Shown: piece after piece, positions 32,600-46,248 of the stretch
Layout: each line of letters opens with the position of its first letter
Numbering within the stretch: position 1 is the first letter of the stretch
Assembly (NCBI GenBank): GCA_032871835.1
Contig: CM065297.1
Location: 67,753,253 to 67,817,252 of the forward strand
Length of the DNA: 64,000 nucleotides
Source of the DNA: Dipteronia dyeriana
Lineage: Eukaryota; Streptophyta; Magnoliopsida; Sapindales; Sapindaceae
Reading direction: 5' to 3'
Made by a program: the position numbers and the translations under genes
The notes under the pieces: model-generated
Seen by the model: only the letters and a program-made list of their open reading frames with translations
Told to the model about the DNA's origin: nothing
Database searches by the model: none

Positions 32600-33775
32600 A
32601 ATTTTCCACCCTCTAGCCTTCATACAAGGGTCCAAATCTGGGCCTATGCAACAAGGTATCAAGGTCCCCGAGGTCGAGCTACCATGCAACCCTATAGGAG
32701 CAAGGTGAGATCACCCATACCTTCTGAACATCATGGACGCATTCAGGTTCACCAATTAAAGCCCGGCGTGACCACATCATGCTCCCTGTATCGAGATAGG
32801 AGCCCGAAACTAGTTCGACATGGGAAGACCTGAGTTCCCTAAGGTCGTGGTATCTCATGACCTCCCCTAAAGCAGTCTACCATCTCTACTTTCACTAAGA
32901 GACTTTTAGGGTGTCGAACTTAGCTTACAATGTCTTCTCTCTTTGCCGAAGTATAATCTTGAACTATCCAAGCAGGGAAAGAGGAAGCACACAAAGCTCC
33001 ATTAACACCAAAAAGTGCCAACACAATTTGGTCAAGCTCCAAAGGATCCAAAAATGGTCGGATCAAGCTCCTAGTAATAATATCGGTACTGAAGTATACC
33101 CCGTCATTCAAGGTAGCAAGCGCCCTATTCGGAAACTTCCATGAGGCACCTCGCCAGGGCAACATACAAGATCAAAGTCAGCTCTAACGTGCATTAAACC
33201 ATTACATGCATGCATGTTAAGTCAATGAATCGTAAGAGGAAATAAACTTATCTCCCTCCAAGATATCATTGAATCCGTTAATGAGCCAAAGTCAACAACA
33301 TTTAAACATAACATCCTACCTAATAAAGGGGGATTTGATTCAGTGATTTAAGGCGGAAGAATAACCGGCTAAACCTAAAATCTATAGTATAAATACGCCT
33401 GGACATGCTTGAAGAAGAGGGACCAAGACCAAAATTCACCACCAGATAACGAAGGTCCATTGTCGCCTAAATTCTATTGATAGAACACGACCACCATCAG
33501 TAAATTTTATCCACTTATCAACAGGTATGAGGTTGCCACCTTCAACCCAATTAGGAGAGACTGAGTGATATGCATACCTTGTACTCAATTCACACACTAT
33601 CAGTAAAGTAGTATCCATTTTCATCGGTTTTTACCCCTATATAAATAGTTCTCCTAGCCATTACCACACCCAAAAATGGGTACCGAAGGTACCTACCCCT
33701 ACCTCAACCTTTCGAGGTGGTGGTCTTGAGGGTGTTAGCTGTAATTTCTCACCTTGAGCGAATTTTCGCTTAACA
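32600..33775 (+). repeat. probable 5' LTR of Tat-2
   Basis: A candidate end cttaaca at 33775 is followed by a primer-binding-like site. A TATA-like tatataaata lies at 33638-33647, about 130 bp before the LTR end. The second LTR is not in the window, so neither boundary could be tested by comparison. Confidence 0.5.
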
Positions 33776-33780
33776 CTTTT

Positions 33781-33799
33781 TGACACCGTTTGCGGGGAG
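33781..33799 (+). other. primer-binding region of Tat-2
   Basis: tgacaccgtttgcggggag is close to the TGGCGCCGTTNCCGGGGA type of site used by many plant gypsy elements. The change of GCGCC to ACACC fits CpG decay. Confidence 0.5.
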
Positions 33800-34979
33800 T
33801 TTCCACACCCCTTTTGAAAGTTTTCATGTCTCTACATGAGCATTCTTATACTATTGAGGTGATAGAATTATCAGTCATTGTTTATGATATCCTTTATCCA
33901 TATTTGTCTATATCGCCTACGCACCACGTGCGGTGCTCATTTTGTGCTTTGACAAATTTTGTTTATTGTGGAACAAATATGGTACGTGAGATTTCTGGTG
34001 GAACCGGTTTATTATGCTACTCCTATGAAGTGAACCTACTCATAGAATCATGGAGCTCTAATACAGTAAATGCCCACCTTAAGGTCTCCTACATAACTGA
34101 ACCGTTCCTATATGTGGATAGCTCCTGTACAATAGAGCTTCACCTCTCCTGCTCTCTTACAACAAATTCGCTCTGCTACCAGTGTATCACCTATCCAGTA
34201 GATCCATTGGACTTGTACATATTCATACTGATCCCCTCATGCCATTGGATCAGCCCTTCAGAAGCTCCTAGGTAGCGGTAGTAGGTCAACTCATGAATCT
34301 GAGAAACTGACTCAACAATGTAGCCTTTGGAGCAGCACGAACAGAAGAAGACTAGTGGCTCCACACCTCGTGTACCTGGCTGAACAACACCCAAGTGAGC
34401 CATTGAGCTTCCGGTTCGTTTCAGTATTGTCCAATGCCTTATCTCAGTTGTTGGGGACTTCTAGGATCCCAAGTATGCCTCTGGACCAGTACCAGAATGG
34501 TGGCTCCTCTCTATTTATACTGGGCCATTCAACACCTTATTTATACTGGACCATTCAAAGTTTAGACCATTTCTTCTACATTTTTTCTCTTTCTTTTGAG
34601 TAATCCTTGCAAGGCACGGTACATGGACTTGAGTTTCTCCATATCATATGCATGTTGCATCCGCTCCTTGACTACTTGTGCCTTATCAGTTTTGGTCATG
34701 GCTTTGTCCAGGATGATCACACCTCTCATTGCCTTATCATCTCCTTATTGGTTTGCCCGAGCTCGGTGTAGTAGTATCAGCATGCTCCCGAAGAGTATCA
34801 CACTAGTGGCTTATCTTCATTTGTACCAGGCCATCTAAAGCCCTAAAGCGCCACCGATGACCTGATAAGTACTCTGACACAGAGGATCCTTTGAGTCTCC
34901 AAGAGAGTTTCGTACAGCACATGGAGGTCCAGAATGCTACCAGGGTCGTCATCTGTAGGATGTTCCCCACCATATTAAC

Positions 34980-35850
34980 CAACCAATCTAAGACGTGGTT
35001 CTGAAAGTTACCGACAAGTAGTGTTGATTCATTAACTAAACTATCTCATGATTTATGTGCACAATTTTAGAGGATCAAGCCACGTCCAAAGGAACCTTCC
35101 ATCTGTAGTACATATTCCAGGAGTGGGGCGAGACGCTATGATCTTATGTGGAGAGATTTCGTAAGGATATGATCTAGATGGGAGTTTTCATAGAAAAGGA
35201 GACCCTTGCAAACTTCAGAAGGAACCTCTGGGTGTGGTAGGTTATTTCGATCATTCGCCAAGCGACCACCGGAGATGTATCAGGAGGCTTATAACAACTC
35301 CGGGTCAAGATTGAGCACGACGACCTAAGGGCTGACAAACATCAAAGGAAAGAAGCACCCAAGCCAACACCGATCAAGAAGGCTCAAAATAAACCTCCCA
35401 ACAGGTTCACTTACCGCCCTCCATCTTTCCAACCTTAGAAAGAGCGGTATCCAACAAGAAAAACCCGGTCACGGGCTTCGTCTCCCCTTAGAAACGTAGC
35501 CCCGATAGATCGAGAAGAAATGGGGTACAATCATTACACCCTCTTTAATGCATCTCGTGAGACAATATGCCTTGTCATCCATGACAAGGGATTACTCAGG
35601 AAGCCCAGTCCCCTGATAGCACCCACTGATACAAGGAATCACTATAAATACTGTGACTTCTGTGAGGATGTAGGACATAAAACCTCAAAATGCTATAGCC
35701 TGTGCAACCAGATTGAGGCCTTGGTATAAGGCGGCTATTTGGAAGAGTTCCTACAGCAAGTGCGAGATAACATCCATACGGGGAAGGAGGTACAAGCCGA
35801 AATCATAGAAGATGTAGAGAGAAGAAAAGTGAAATAAAAAGACCTAATGC
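34980..35850 (+). pseudogene. Tat-2 gag remnant
   Basis: A region near 34990-35060 translates to KLPTSSVDSLTKLSHDL, the fold seen in Tat gag (LP-x-SI-x-SF-x-x-L). Near 35641-35730 the knuckle YCDFCEDVGHKTSKCYSL is followed by QIEALV, a stop, and GGYLEEFLQQVRDN, matching the same position in Tat-1. Stops and frame changes separate the pieces. Confidence 0.65.
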
Positions 35851-36029
35851 AACAGATCCATGTCATACATGCTATCCGCGAGAGTCCTACCCTAGCAGGG
35901 ACTTTCTATAACTCAAGGAAGAACAACACTAGGAAAGTACCTCGGCTAGAAAAAGAGTGAGATATTTTCAAGGTTATCCGGGGACTAGTAGGAACCTCTC
36001 GTTCAGCCAAGATAATCTTCACTGAAGAT

Positions 36030-36452
36030 GATGTATACAATACCGTGCAACCATATGATGATCCTATGGTTGTCACGGTTCAGATCACCAATTTCCTTGT
36101 CCACCACATGTTGATAGATACTAGTAGTAGTGTGGACATCCTCTTCAAAGACACCTTGGAGATGTTCAATTTGAGGCAATCTTTCTACAATATCTGTACC
36201 ACCCCACTATACGGGGTTTACCGGGGGCTCAATAGTGTCAGTCGGGTCAAAGATTTTACCGATCATCATGGGGGTTGCTCTTCTTCAACAAATCTCATGA
36301 CCGATTTTATGGTGGCAGACACCCCATCAACTTATAACGCTATCAAAGGGAGACCATTTTTGTCATCTCTCAAGGGATTGCTGTCAAACTACCACAACGT
36401 CCTGAAATTCCCGGTAGGAGATCAGATAGGCGAGGTACGAGGTGATCAGTAG
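36030..36452 (+). pseudogene. Tat-2 protease remnant
   Basis: Open translation contains MLIDTSSSVDILF (active-site aspartate in DTSSS, the G of DTGSS changed to S), YGVYRGLN and YNAIKGRPFL, the same order as in the Tat-1 protease. The glycine change in the active-site triad and the upstream stops indicate loss of function. Confidence 0.7.
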
Positions 36453-36729
36453 GCAGCCCACAAGTGCTACGTTATATCAGCTAATCCAACAACATTGGTC
36501 GAGTAAGTGCGCAGGTAGCTGTCATGCTTGAACGATCATAAAAATACCATAAAAATCAAACCAGCAGATTAAGAACTAGAGGTAAAGATCGTAGTGGAAG
36601 AGGAGGTAGAGAATGATAAGGGTAGGCCAGTGGCCACCCAGTTGATGTGTTAGAGAAAGTACCTATCAGGGAGAATGACCCCTCGAAAGTGGTCAAAATT
36701 GGAACCGAGTTAGAGGAAGGAGTGTAGGA

Positions 36730-37790
36730 AGGATTGATTAAGCTTCTCCGTTAATACAATGACATCTTTTCCTGGAGTCATAATGAGATGCCAGGGATCC
36801 ATATCTCCCTAGTAGCTCACAGGTTAGCGGATGACCCCACCTTCAAACCGGTAAAACAAAAGAGGTGACATTTTAACCCCTAAAAAAATGTCGCAGTTCA
36901 GGAGGAGGTCGACAAATTACTGAAATCCAGATTCATCAGGGAATCTCGGTACCCTAAATGGATCGTGAACGTGGTAATGGTCACCAAGGTTAATGGGAAG
37001 TGGAGTATGTGCATTAATTAGACAGATCTTAACTGCGCCTGTGCGAAGAACAGTTTTCCCTTGCCCATGATCACTCAATCGGTGGACTCAATTGAGGGGA
37101 ATAAGCTTCTTAGCTTCATGGATGCATTCTCGAGGTACAATCAAATTATGATGTACCCTGCTGACCAAGACCAGATTCATTACAAGGCAAGGCTTCTATT
37201 ACTTCAAGGTAATACCCTTTGGTCTCAAGAATACAGGTGTCACTTACCAGCGATTGGTCAACCGATTGTTTATACAGAATATAGATATGATCACTATGTC
37301 CTAGGTAGCAGAACAACACCAGTACCGCCTCTGTCGAACCTTCCAGATAGTAAGGGGGAACCTGATATGGCTAAATCAAGCCAAATGTGCTTTAGAGGTA
37401 GCTGTAGGAAAATTCCTCGGGTTCATGGTTCATGAGAGAGGCATAAAGGTGAACCTTGAGAAGATCAAAGCAATCAAGGACCTCGAAAGTCCCAGCTCTC
37501 TCAAGCAGGTACAGTTGTTAACCAGATGTATAACGGCTCTCAACCTCTTCATATCATAGTCCACCGACAAATACCTTTCTTTCATCAAGGCAATTAAGCA
37601 GGGGAGAAACATGAAGTGGGGACCATGATAGTGAGCAAGCTTCCAATCCTTGAAGAAATATTTAGCAAGCCTGCCGCTGCTGGTCAAACCAAAACCTGAG
37701 GAAGAACTACAGATATACCTGGCCGTATCAGAGGTAACGGTTAGCAGGGCCATGGTTAAGGAGTGTGGAGATGGGATTTATTGACTTGTC
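36730..37790 (+). pseudogene. Tat-2 reverse transcriptase remnant
   Basis: Recognisable pieces are SWSHNEMPGIH, KPVKQKR (stop), VAVQEEVDKLLKS, WIVNVVMVTKVNGKWSMCIN (stop), NSFPLPMITQSVDSIEGNKL and LSFMDAFSRYNQI. Later pieces (GFMVHERGIKVN, in another frame) complete the fingers/palm region. The catalytic YxDD block cannot be read in any single frame, so this RT is heavily damaged. Confidence 0.72.
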
Positions 37791-38580
37791 TACTATGTAA
37801 GCCATACCTTAACCAAACCGGAGATGAACTATATTATCCTAGAAAAACTTGTTTTTGTCCTGGTAACCTCGGATAGGAAGTTACACCTTTACTTCTAGGC
37901 TTACGTGATTATGGTTTTCACTGATCAACCTCTCCGCCAATTCTTATAGAGACCAGATGTGTCGGGGACGGGTAGTACTTTAGGCTCTCGAGCTCAGTTC
38001 GACAGCAAGTATAAAGCCAGTACCACCATTAAAGCCCATGCACTAACAGACTTTATGGCAGAATTCTTAGCCCTTAATGATCCTGGTACCATTCCAAACT
38101 AGGGTTCGGACTCCTAGAAGGATCAAGAACTGGTAGATTGGCCAGTTGACCGATGCGTTTGGTTCTTTTATACAGATAAGGCATCCAGCCAAGCGGGAAG
38201 CGAAGCCGGAATCATCTCAACTGATCCTGAAATGGTCGAGCTTTGCCATTGCTTCCATTTTGAGTTCAGTTCCACAAACAATAAAGCTGAGTACAAAGCT
38301 CTTTGGGAAGGAATGAGGGGAGCATCCAAGCTCAAGGCAGACTGCCACCATGTTAGAAGTGATTCAAAACTTGTCGTCAACCTAGGTCAACGGGCAGCCT
38401 AACTGTAACTGGTCCAACAGTTCAAAGCTCGATTTAGGGGGTTCATGATCGAACAAATACCTCACCAACAGAACCATCTAGCAGATGCCCTGACCAAGAT
38501 AGCAGTTAATGGAGGTCAAGATTTGCCTGAGAGGGGTACCTTTCAAAGTTATCTCCCATCCGAGCGTAACAAGAGAAAAT
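37780..38580 (+). pseudogene. Tat-2 RNase H and archaeal-type RNase H remnants
   Basis: The first RNase H appears as YYVSHTLTKPEMNYIILE-like sequence and ALTDFMAEF near 38041-38070. The second, archaeal-type RNase H starts near 38160: FYTDKASSQAGSEAGII, NNKAEYKALWEGM (glutamate), RSDSKLVVNL (aspartate) and HLADALTKIAV (final aspartate), with two stops near 38400-38410. The paired RNase H domains place this element in the Tat lineage like Tat-1. Confidence 0.75.
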
Positions 38581-38599
38581 GAGGTTAACCTTGTAGATC

Positions 38600-38745
38600 G
38601 ACTTTAGTGTTGGATGAATAAGATTGTGGATTATCTCAAGAAAGGAAAGCTTCCAAAAGACCCGATCAAGCTCATAAGATCAAGAGGATCACAGTTCAAT
38701 TTTGTTTGATTGATGGGTACCTATACCACAGAGGCAGGTATTTAT
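38600..38745 (+). pseudogene. Tat-2 integrase N-terminus, cut by copia LTR
   Basis: The translation FCLIDGYLYHRG just before 38740 is the segment that precedes the HHCC finger in gypsy integrases. The copia LTR begins right after tttat (38741-38745), a candidate target duplication whose partner is not in the window. Confidence 0.6.
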
Positions 38746-41066
38746 TGTAGGGAAAAATTGAACAACGGAAGCATAAAATTAGGGTTCGGTATATTTAAAT
38801 TTTTTCCCTTTAATAGAAAGAACCTTAACCCTAAATTAATTAACGTATATTAAAAGTATCATACCTTTTTCTCGTGATGATTGAACTATCACCGAATTGA
38901 ATCTACAAGATCTTCCAATCCAATCACGAACATGAATCATCTAGGAGTGTGGGCTTTCTTTCTTTAAATTGTATACATGAGGATGGAAACAAACAAAATC
39001 TCTTTCTTTTTTTATTAACAATAATCCCCGAGTGAAAACCCAAGAACGATCGGTCACTTGTGAATTATCAATCTATTTGATTGAAACTCGCATGAACCTG
39101 ATTCGATTTTTGTACACAAAACCCTTTTGATGTAAAGGATACTAGTGCACAATCAAAAACAAAAATGTTCCCGTTTTCTCTTCTTCTTGGCCGAATTCAA
39201 TACACAATATCTAAGAGTTGACCAAATTTTGTATAGAGCAAATTTTTTCCTCTCTCAAAATTCTCTCACTAAGCCAAATTCTCACTCATAAAACCTTAGC
39301 CCTGGCCAAAAATTCACTTAGAATTAAGCCTTGGACGAAATTTAAGGGTAGTATATATAGGAGACCAAATCCTCTCCTAAGAAGAATTTACTTGGTGGGC
39401 AAGAATCATTTCCTTAGGTGGATTTACTTGGTGACTAAGAATCCTTTTAAAAAAAGAATTCTTTTTTACACCAAGACTCCTAACCCAACTCAAATAGTGT
39501 ATTTATTCAAAAACCAACTATTGAATATAAATGAAATCGTGACTAAATAAAAATCTTCATAATTTGACCAATTGTCAAATAGAGTCCTAATAATAATCAA
39601 ATACTTCCTAATTTGATTAGATAAATAAATTCCTTTTATTTATCTACTTATCAATATATAGTATTTGATACTTATCATATAACCAACAATAATATGACTC
39701 TAGGAGACCATCTCCTACAAGGAAAAATATTTTGACTTTTAATTAAATAATTAATTATTACCAAATTAATTAATTTCCATTTAATTAAATAATAAAATAA
39801 AAAACAACATAATAAGCTATTTTAAATAGCCTTGCCGCCCAACACCTTATATGGGCCATTATATAAATTTTTCTATTTTATTAAATCTATTGGACCTTAA
39901 TAAAAAATCCATATGTGGACTAGACCCATTCTTACAAAATGAAACAAGTCCATATGCCTCAAAAAAATTCTAAATAAACCCATAAACTGGCCTGGTGGAA
40001 TATATCAAGTGATCCACCCAAGTTCGTGTGGTTTAGGGATCTTGGCTGGCTATCTAAATTTAAGCTCCAACAGACACAACCCAATCACAACCAATAAATG
40101 ATTCACTTGGGTCCGATCTATAAATTTTAGTTCATTCCACTAAAGAACTAAAATTGAACTCTTAAATAAAGATAGAATAAGTTAATATTGCTCATTCATA
40201 CCCTATACAATCTTAACGGAGAAAATGTATCCTCGTGAAGAATACCAGTAATTGCCAAGAGCTCAAAAACCGTCTATAGCTCTCCAAGTTACCATATTTA
40301 CTCATATGACCACATTTTGAACATTGATATTTTGGCTTGTCCAGAAGCCATGTTTCAATAGACACTTTTTAAAACTTAAAGTTAATATTTTATATCCAAT
40401 ACTTCAAAATATCCATATGGTGATATTCTTCTCACATTTAATAAATGGAGCCATGATGTCCATATCTATAAATGAAGTCCTCTATCGATTAACAAGTGAA
40501 TACCACCAAACTATCGAGGATAGACTATGCTATATAATCGTACTCATTGATAGCTCAAATGATAACACTTGCAACCATAAGTCCATCATTTACCTTAGGA
40601 TTGAGATAGACTCTCCGATTGTCATCTCGTGGAAACTTTTATCCATTGACGGTTTTGGATAAAGTAATTCACTGTGATCCTATTCAATGCACCTAGTGCA
40701 CTAGATTCTTTTGCCCAAAGACACCACACTTTGATGATTTTAGACTCATCATAACACATTAGATCCCACTCAAATGCTAGCAAAGGAATCTACAACTTTG
40801 ACATGATAAAGGCGCCCAACCTTTATCTTAAGTTGTGAATATTATTCAAGACTAACTAAAGAATTGTGTCTACCTTATACATATCTAGATGTATGAACAA
40901 TTCTTCTTTTCTCATAGTCTTTTGACCATATGATTATTTACTTTTGACAATTATAATAATTAAACTATAAAGGCTATAAGATTTGTTAAACTAGAAATCA
41001 CTTTATTAATTTGAAAAGATTGCCAAATACACTATTATACTCTTGCTATCAAGCATAATCCCAACA
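38746..41066 (-). repeat. copia LTR-A (2321 bp), 3' LTR of copy 1
   Basis: On - it starts TGTTGGGATTATG right after the polypurine tract aagtgggagat and ends TTTTCCCTACA. It aligns along its length with 46387-47889 plus 56556-57374 (LTR-B) and, reversed, with the solo LTR 61591-63840. Open frames inside it (for example 39218-39550 and 40324-40662) recur in all LTR copies but carry no motif and are not genes. Confidence 0.9.
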
Positions 41067-44000
41067 ATCTCCCACTTGCTCTATAGAAAATGTGTCATAT
41101 CTCTTATCCCCATATTCTCCAGGTGCCCATCAAAACTCTTTTATGAAAAAGCCTTTGTGAAGGGATCCGTTCGATTATCTGCCGACACGATCTTGGTAAC
41201 AGTCATGACACCTCTATGTTCAATTTCCCTCAGAAGGTGATATTTTTTTTAAATGTGTTTCCCTCTCTTATGACTTTTTGGTTCTCTCGAATTAGCCAAT
41301 GTTCCACTATTGTTACAATAGATAGTGATATGTTTATTCGCATCAGGAACCACTTCAAAGTCATTCGGAGCCAGACAACCTCTTTAGCAGCCTTGCATGC
41401 TGCAACATACTCAGCTTCCACGGTGAAATCAACAATACAAGATTGTTTGATACTCCTTTATATGACTGCCCCTCCTCTAATAGTAAACACAGATCCTGAG
41501 GTTGATCTTCTGGAGTCAGAATCTGATTGAAAATAAGAATCTGTATACCTAACAGGAATTAAATCAACTCTAGAGTATACAAGCTTATATTCTCTCATTC
41601 ACCTGAGATACTTGAAAATATGCTTGACTGCGTCCAGTGATCCGTACCAGGTTTCGATTCAAACCTGCTAACTATGCCCATAACAAAACAAATATCCGGT
41701 CTAGTATAGAGCATTGCATACATGAGACTTCAAACTACCAATACGTACAGAACCTTACTCATGAATTGCTCTTCATGCTCATTCTTAGGAACTTATTCCA
41801 TAGAAAGCTTGATTCCATGTCTGAAAGATAACATACCTTTCTTGGAATCTTGCATGGAAAACCTAGACAAGATTTTATCTATGTATGAAGCTTGGGATAA
41901 TGAAATTGTTCTATTCTTTCTATCCCTTATGACTTGGATACAAAGAATATAAATTGCTTCTCCTAAGTCCTTCATATCAAATTGTTTTGGTAACCATTCT
42001 TTTACTGATGTCAATACACCTACATAGTTTCCGATGAGTAGTATAACATCAACGTAAGGAACTAGAAAAACCAACTTGTCACCTTTAATCCTTTTTTATA
42101 TACATGGTCATCAAGGTTTTGAATAAATCCAGAACTTTTCACGGCTTGATCGAACCTTATGTTCAAGGATCTGGATGTTTGCTTCAATCCATATATGGAT
42201 CTTTGCAACTTACATTTTTCAATATATCCTTCTGGTTGCATCATATAGATGCTTTCGTCAAGACTTCCATTAAGGAAAGCTGTCTTGAAGTCCATTTTTC
42301 AAATCTCTAGGTCTAGAGATGTCAGAATAGATAAGAGTATCCTAATGGATTTAAGCATGGTCATAGAAGAGAAGGTTTCTTCATAATCGATACCTCCCTT
42401 CTGTGTGTAACCTTTAGCTACCAATCTGGCTTTAAAGGTTTCCACCTTTCCATCCATTCCTCTCTTCCTCTTATATACCCACTTGCACCCAATGGGTTTT
42501 ATCCCTTTAGGAAAGTCCACAAGAGACTGGACTTTGTTTTTTAACATAGATTCAATTTCGGATTGCATCGTCTTTTACCAATGGAAACAATCAGCATCTT
42601 CCATTGTTTCCTTGTACGTATAGGGATCATCATCATACAGGAGATTCTCTATAGATTCTCTATAGATTCTCCTAGACCGATGTATCTCTCGGGTAGTCTA
42701 CTAACCCCCCCTCCCCACTACGACGAGGTATGGTTGATTGTTGATCTTGTGTTAGTGCGAAACTTGCAATTGGGCTAGGTTATGAATCCTCTTGTGAATT
42801 TATATCTTCTGAAAGCTCATCCAGGACAATTCTACTTTTAGGTACAAAATATTTCATATAGTCCTTTTTCAAAAATTTATCATTTGATGAAACAAATACT
42901 TTAAGATTCAAAGGACTATAGAAATAATATCCTTTTGTTCCTTTTGGATACCCTACAAATATTCATGTTTCTGAATGAGACTCCATCTTTTCTATCTTTT
43001 CTTTTAACACGTGCTCAGGACATCCAAATATCCTTAAGTGTTGTAAACTAGGCTTTTCCCTGATCCACAACTCATGCGGTATTTTAGGAACCTACTTAGA
43101 CAGTACATAGTTTAGAATGTACATGGCAGCTTGTAAAGCATATCCCCAAAAAGAATTAGAAAGCGTTAAATAACTCAACATAGACCTAACCATGTCCAAA
43201 AGAGTTCTAATTCTCCTTTTTGCCACCCCATTTTGTTGAGGTGTACCTGGTGCAGAAAACTGAGAAATTATCCCATTATAAATATGATATTGATGAAACT
43301 CACCAGATAGTTATTTTCCACCAGGATGAGACCTCAAGATTTTTATGCGTTTCTCAAGTTGATTTTCTACTTCAACTTTAAATGCTTTAACATGTCAAAA
43401 GCATCCGACGTATGTCTCATGATATACACATAGCCAAATCTAGAGTAATCATCTGTGAAAGTGATGAAGTACTCATATCCACCTCTAGCTTGAATGCTCA
43501 TAAGACCACACACATCAGTGTGTATCAATCCTAAACATTCGATGGCTCCTGTGCCTTTGGTCGAGAACGACCTTTTGGTAATTTTACTTTCCAAACAAGA
43601 TTCACAAGTTGGTAGATCATCAACCTTTAAGTCACTTAGAAGCCCGTCACTAACCAATCTTTTAATCCTATCAAGGTTAATATGACTGAGCAGCAAATGC
43701 CATAGGTAGGTTTCATGTTTTGATAATTTTACTCTTTTATGATTAAGTTCCGTTGATTCCATGTCTAACAAGTGAGATATATTTCTATGCATATAAAATA
43801 AACCGTTTTCCAATGTAACTTTGCAAAAAAATTTGTAATTCTTACTAATAATAAAAGCTTTGTTAAAAGTAACCGAATAACCAAATTTATTTAAACAAGA
43901 AACTAAAATTAAATTCCTCTTGAATTGAGGTACATAATAAATGTCTATTAAATCTAAATGCCTATAAGAATCTAATCTAATTCTAATATCTCTCACAGAA

Positions 44001-45039
44001 CTAGCAAACACTAACGCTCCATTGCCTTAACGCAAGTTGAATTCGTTCTCATTAAGCCTTCTCCTTTCCTTGAACCACTATAAGGAAAACCAAACATGAT
44101 TAGTGGCTCCGGAGTCTATGGTCCAAGAATCCATATAATCCGCCAAAAAACAGGTTTCAAGATAATTAATATTACCTTCTTCCTTCTTGTCCTGAGACTT
44201 TGGACAATTTCATTTCCAATGTCCCTTTTCACCACAAAGGAAACACTTCTCGTTGATCTTGGTTACTTTCTTTGTCTCTTTCTTAGTAGGTCCTAGTTGC
44301 TTTTTCTTCTGTTGTTTCTTGACCTTCTTACGGGTCTTAACAGTAGCAACTTTACCTATAGTATGAATCTCTTGACCCTTGCCTTTCACAAGGATTTTTT
44401 CTGCACTTTGAACATCTTACATAAGGCCTTGCAAGGTGTATTCCTTATTATTCAAGGTGTAGTCCAACTTGAATTGATTAAAGGAATCTGATAGTGAGTT
44501 GACAATCATGTCAATTTCCATCTCACCATCTATCTCAGCACTATTCAGTTCAGCAATGTTGAGATGTGCTATAACTTTCATCATGTGATCTTTCACAGCC
44601 TGTCATGTTTCATCCTAAGATTCACGAAGGCAGTCATAGACTCTCTCTTAGTCATCCTAGACCTTATAGCAAACATCTCCACTAGAGACATCATTATATA
44701 GGCAGTTGTCTCCATTCCTTCTTGTTACTGTTGCAACACGTCGGAGATGGTGGCCATAATGTAACATTTAGCCATCTCATCTGAAGACTCCACTGTTGAT
44801 TCTCATCTCTTTGCTCCTGAGTAGATTCATTAGTAGGAAAAGGTGGTTTAGGGGTGTACAAAATGAACTTATGCTTTTCGGATTGCAACAAAAATCCAAT
44901 TTTCCTTTTCCATGTGACATAATTATCACCAGTTAAAGTATTATCTTTTAGGATATTGATTAGGGATGGGGTCAAGATTTCTAAACAAAAACAAAAATTA
45001 TATAAGTAAATAATCATGATAAAGCACTTTCGAATATTT

Positions 45040-46207
45040 ATCTTGAATTAAAAATAATTCAATCGTAAAATTCAACGGTGATCCAACACCCATAACTATC
45101 ACGCCTCATTTGGGAGTTCGCACTATTTACTATTTGGACTAGGTCCCACCTAATTGTTAACAAAATAACCAACGTTTTCAATTTTAGCCTTACGATTTTT
45201 ATTAATAAGAACTCTTGGGAGGATATTAATAAAATCACATTGAGTGTGTTACCAAGTTATCGACCTTCAATATATTCCCTCACGAATATACCTCATTTGA
45301 GAGTAAATAACGTTTGGGTTAATTGTCTAGTCTATCCTTGTACGGAAGTATCTTGCTAAATTCCATTCATGAATACCTCTTGGGAGGTTATTACACGAAA
45401 CATAAAGCTCAACTAAACTTGGAGGCCGTAGGTGTTCTAAAACACCTTCTCCCACTCAAATATTTGAGGTGTGTGAGCGAATTCCAAAGAATTATTTACC
45501 AAGTTATCTAGATGCCAATTTGATACCTAAACCATTCAATGCATGTTCATACCAAAATAGATATATGAGTGGCACTCCTATTCTATATGACATGTTATCA
45601 AACAATGACAAACATTGCAATATTTATAAAAATATAAATAGCTACAATTTTGGTCTATCCTAGAAAAGCAAGTAAATTACATATGTCTTGGAATACAAAA
45701 AAAAAAAACTCGTTTCATGGCGAACAAGTCTTCACGCGACCTTCGTCATTTGGACTCACTCGGCTGCCTCCCATGGGCGTACGCACCCTTGGCTCCCTCC
45801 CATGGGCGTGCACAACCCACAACCCTATAAGTGGCTGCCATGCGCAGCCCATGGTTTCCATAGGGCTTCCATGTGCAGGCCATGCCACAACAATCGTGGC
45901 TGCTTGCTCTTCGCACGCATGTTTGTTGCTATGGCTCACACAACACAAACTTGTTCCGGTTTCTTCTAATTCTTCAAACCTCGAGTCTTCGATACATGAG
46001 TGTATTACATAAGAATTTTAAATAATAAAATACGACAATATTTTTAATAAAGTATAGTGCAGTTTTTCTTATTACAACAACAAAATTTTAAAAAATAGCA
46101 ACTACCAAGAAGGAAGTTAAGGCAATGATAGACCATCCTTCTTGTTACAATCCCAAAACAAAAATATATTGAAATTCTAGGATCAAAATTGAGCAATAAC
46201 AAACCAC

Positions 46208-46248
<41 letters not shown>

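Larger units (their letters stand above)
32600..38745 (+). mobile_element. second Tat-like Ty3-gypsy element (Tat-2), 3' end cut off
   Basis: A GC-richer block on + carries in order an LTR-like region ending near 33775, a primer-binding region, a decayed gag with a Tat-type zinc knuckle, protease, RT, RNase H, an archaeal-type RNase H and the first residues of integrase. It stops at 38745, exactly where the copia LTR starts (TGTAGGG). Many frameshifts and stops make it much more decayed than Tat-1. Its left boundary is uncertain and could lie between 32590 and 33210. The rest of integrase and the 3' LTR are presumably displaced beyond the right end of the window. Confidence 0.82.

Noticed and set aside
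33790..34838. Several open frames of 80-160 codons in the Tat-2 leader
   Set aside because: They do not resemble gag or any known domain and lie between the primer-binding site and the recognisable gag. They are probably chance frames in the leader or in decayed gag.
39218..40662. Open frames of ~110 codons in the copia LTR
   Set aside because: They recur in every LTR copy, have no motif, and are on the strand opposite to the element. They are LTR sequence, not genes.
45650..46012. Open frames of 93-120 codons in the GC-rich leader patch
   Set aside because: Overlapping frames on both strands are open only because the patch is GC-rich and repetitive. No start context or homology was recognised.
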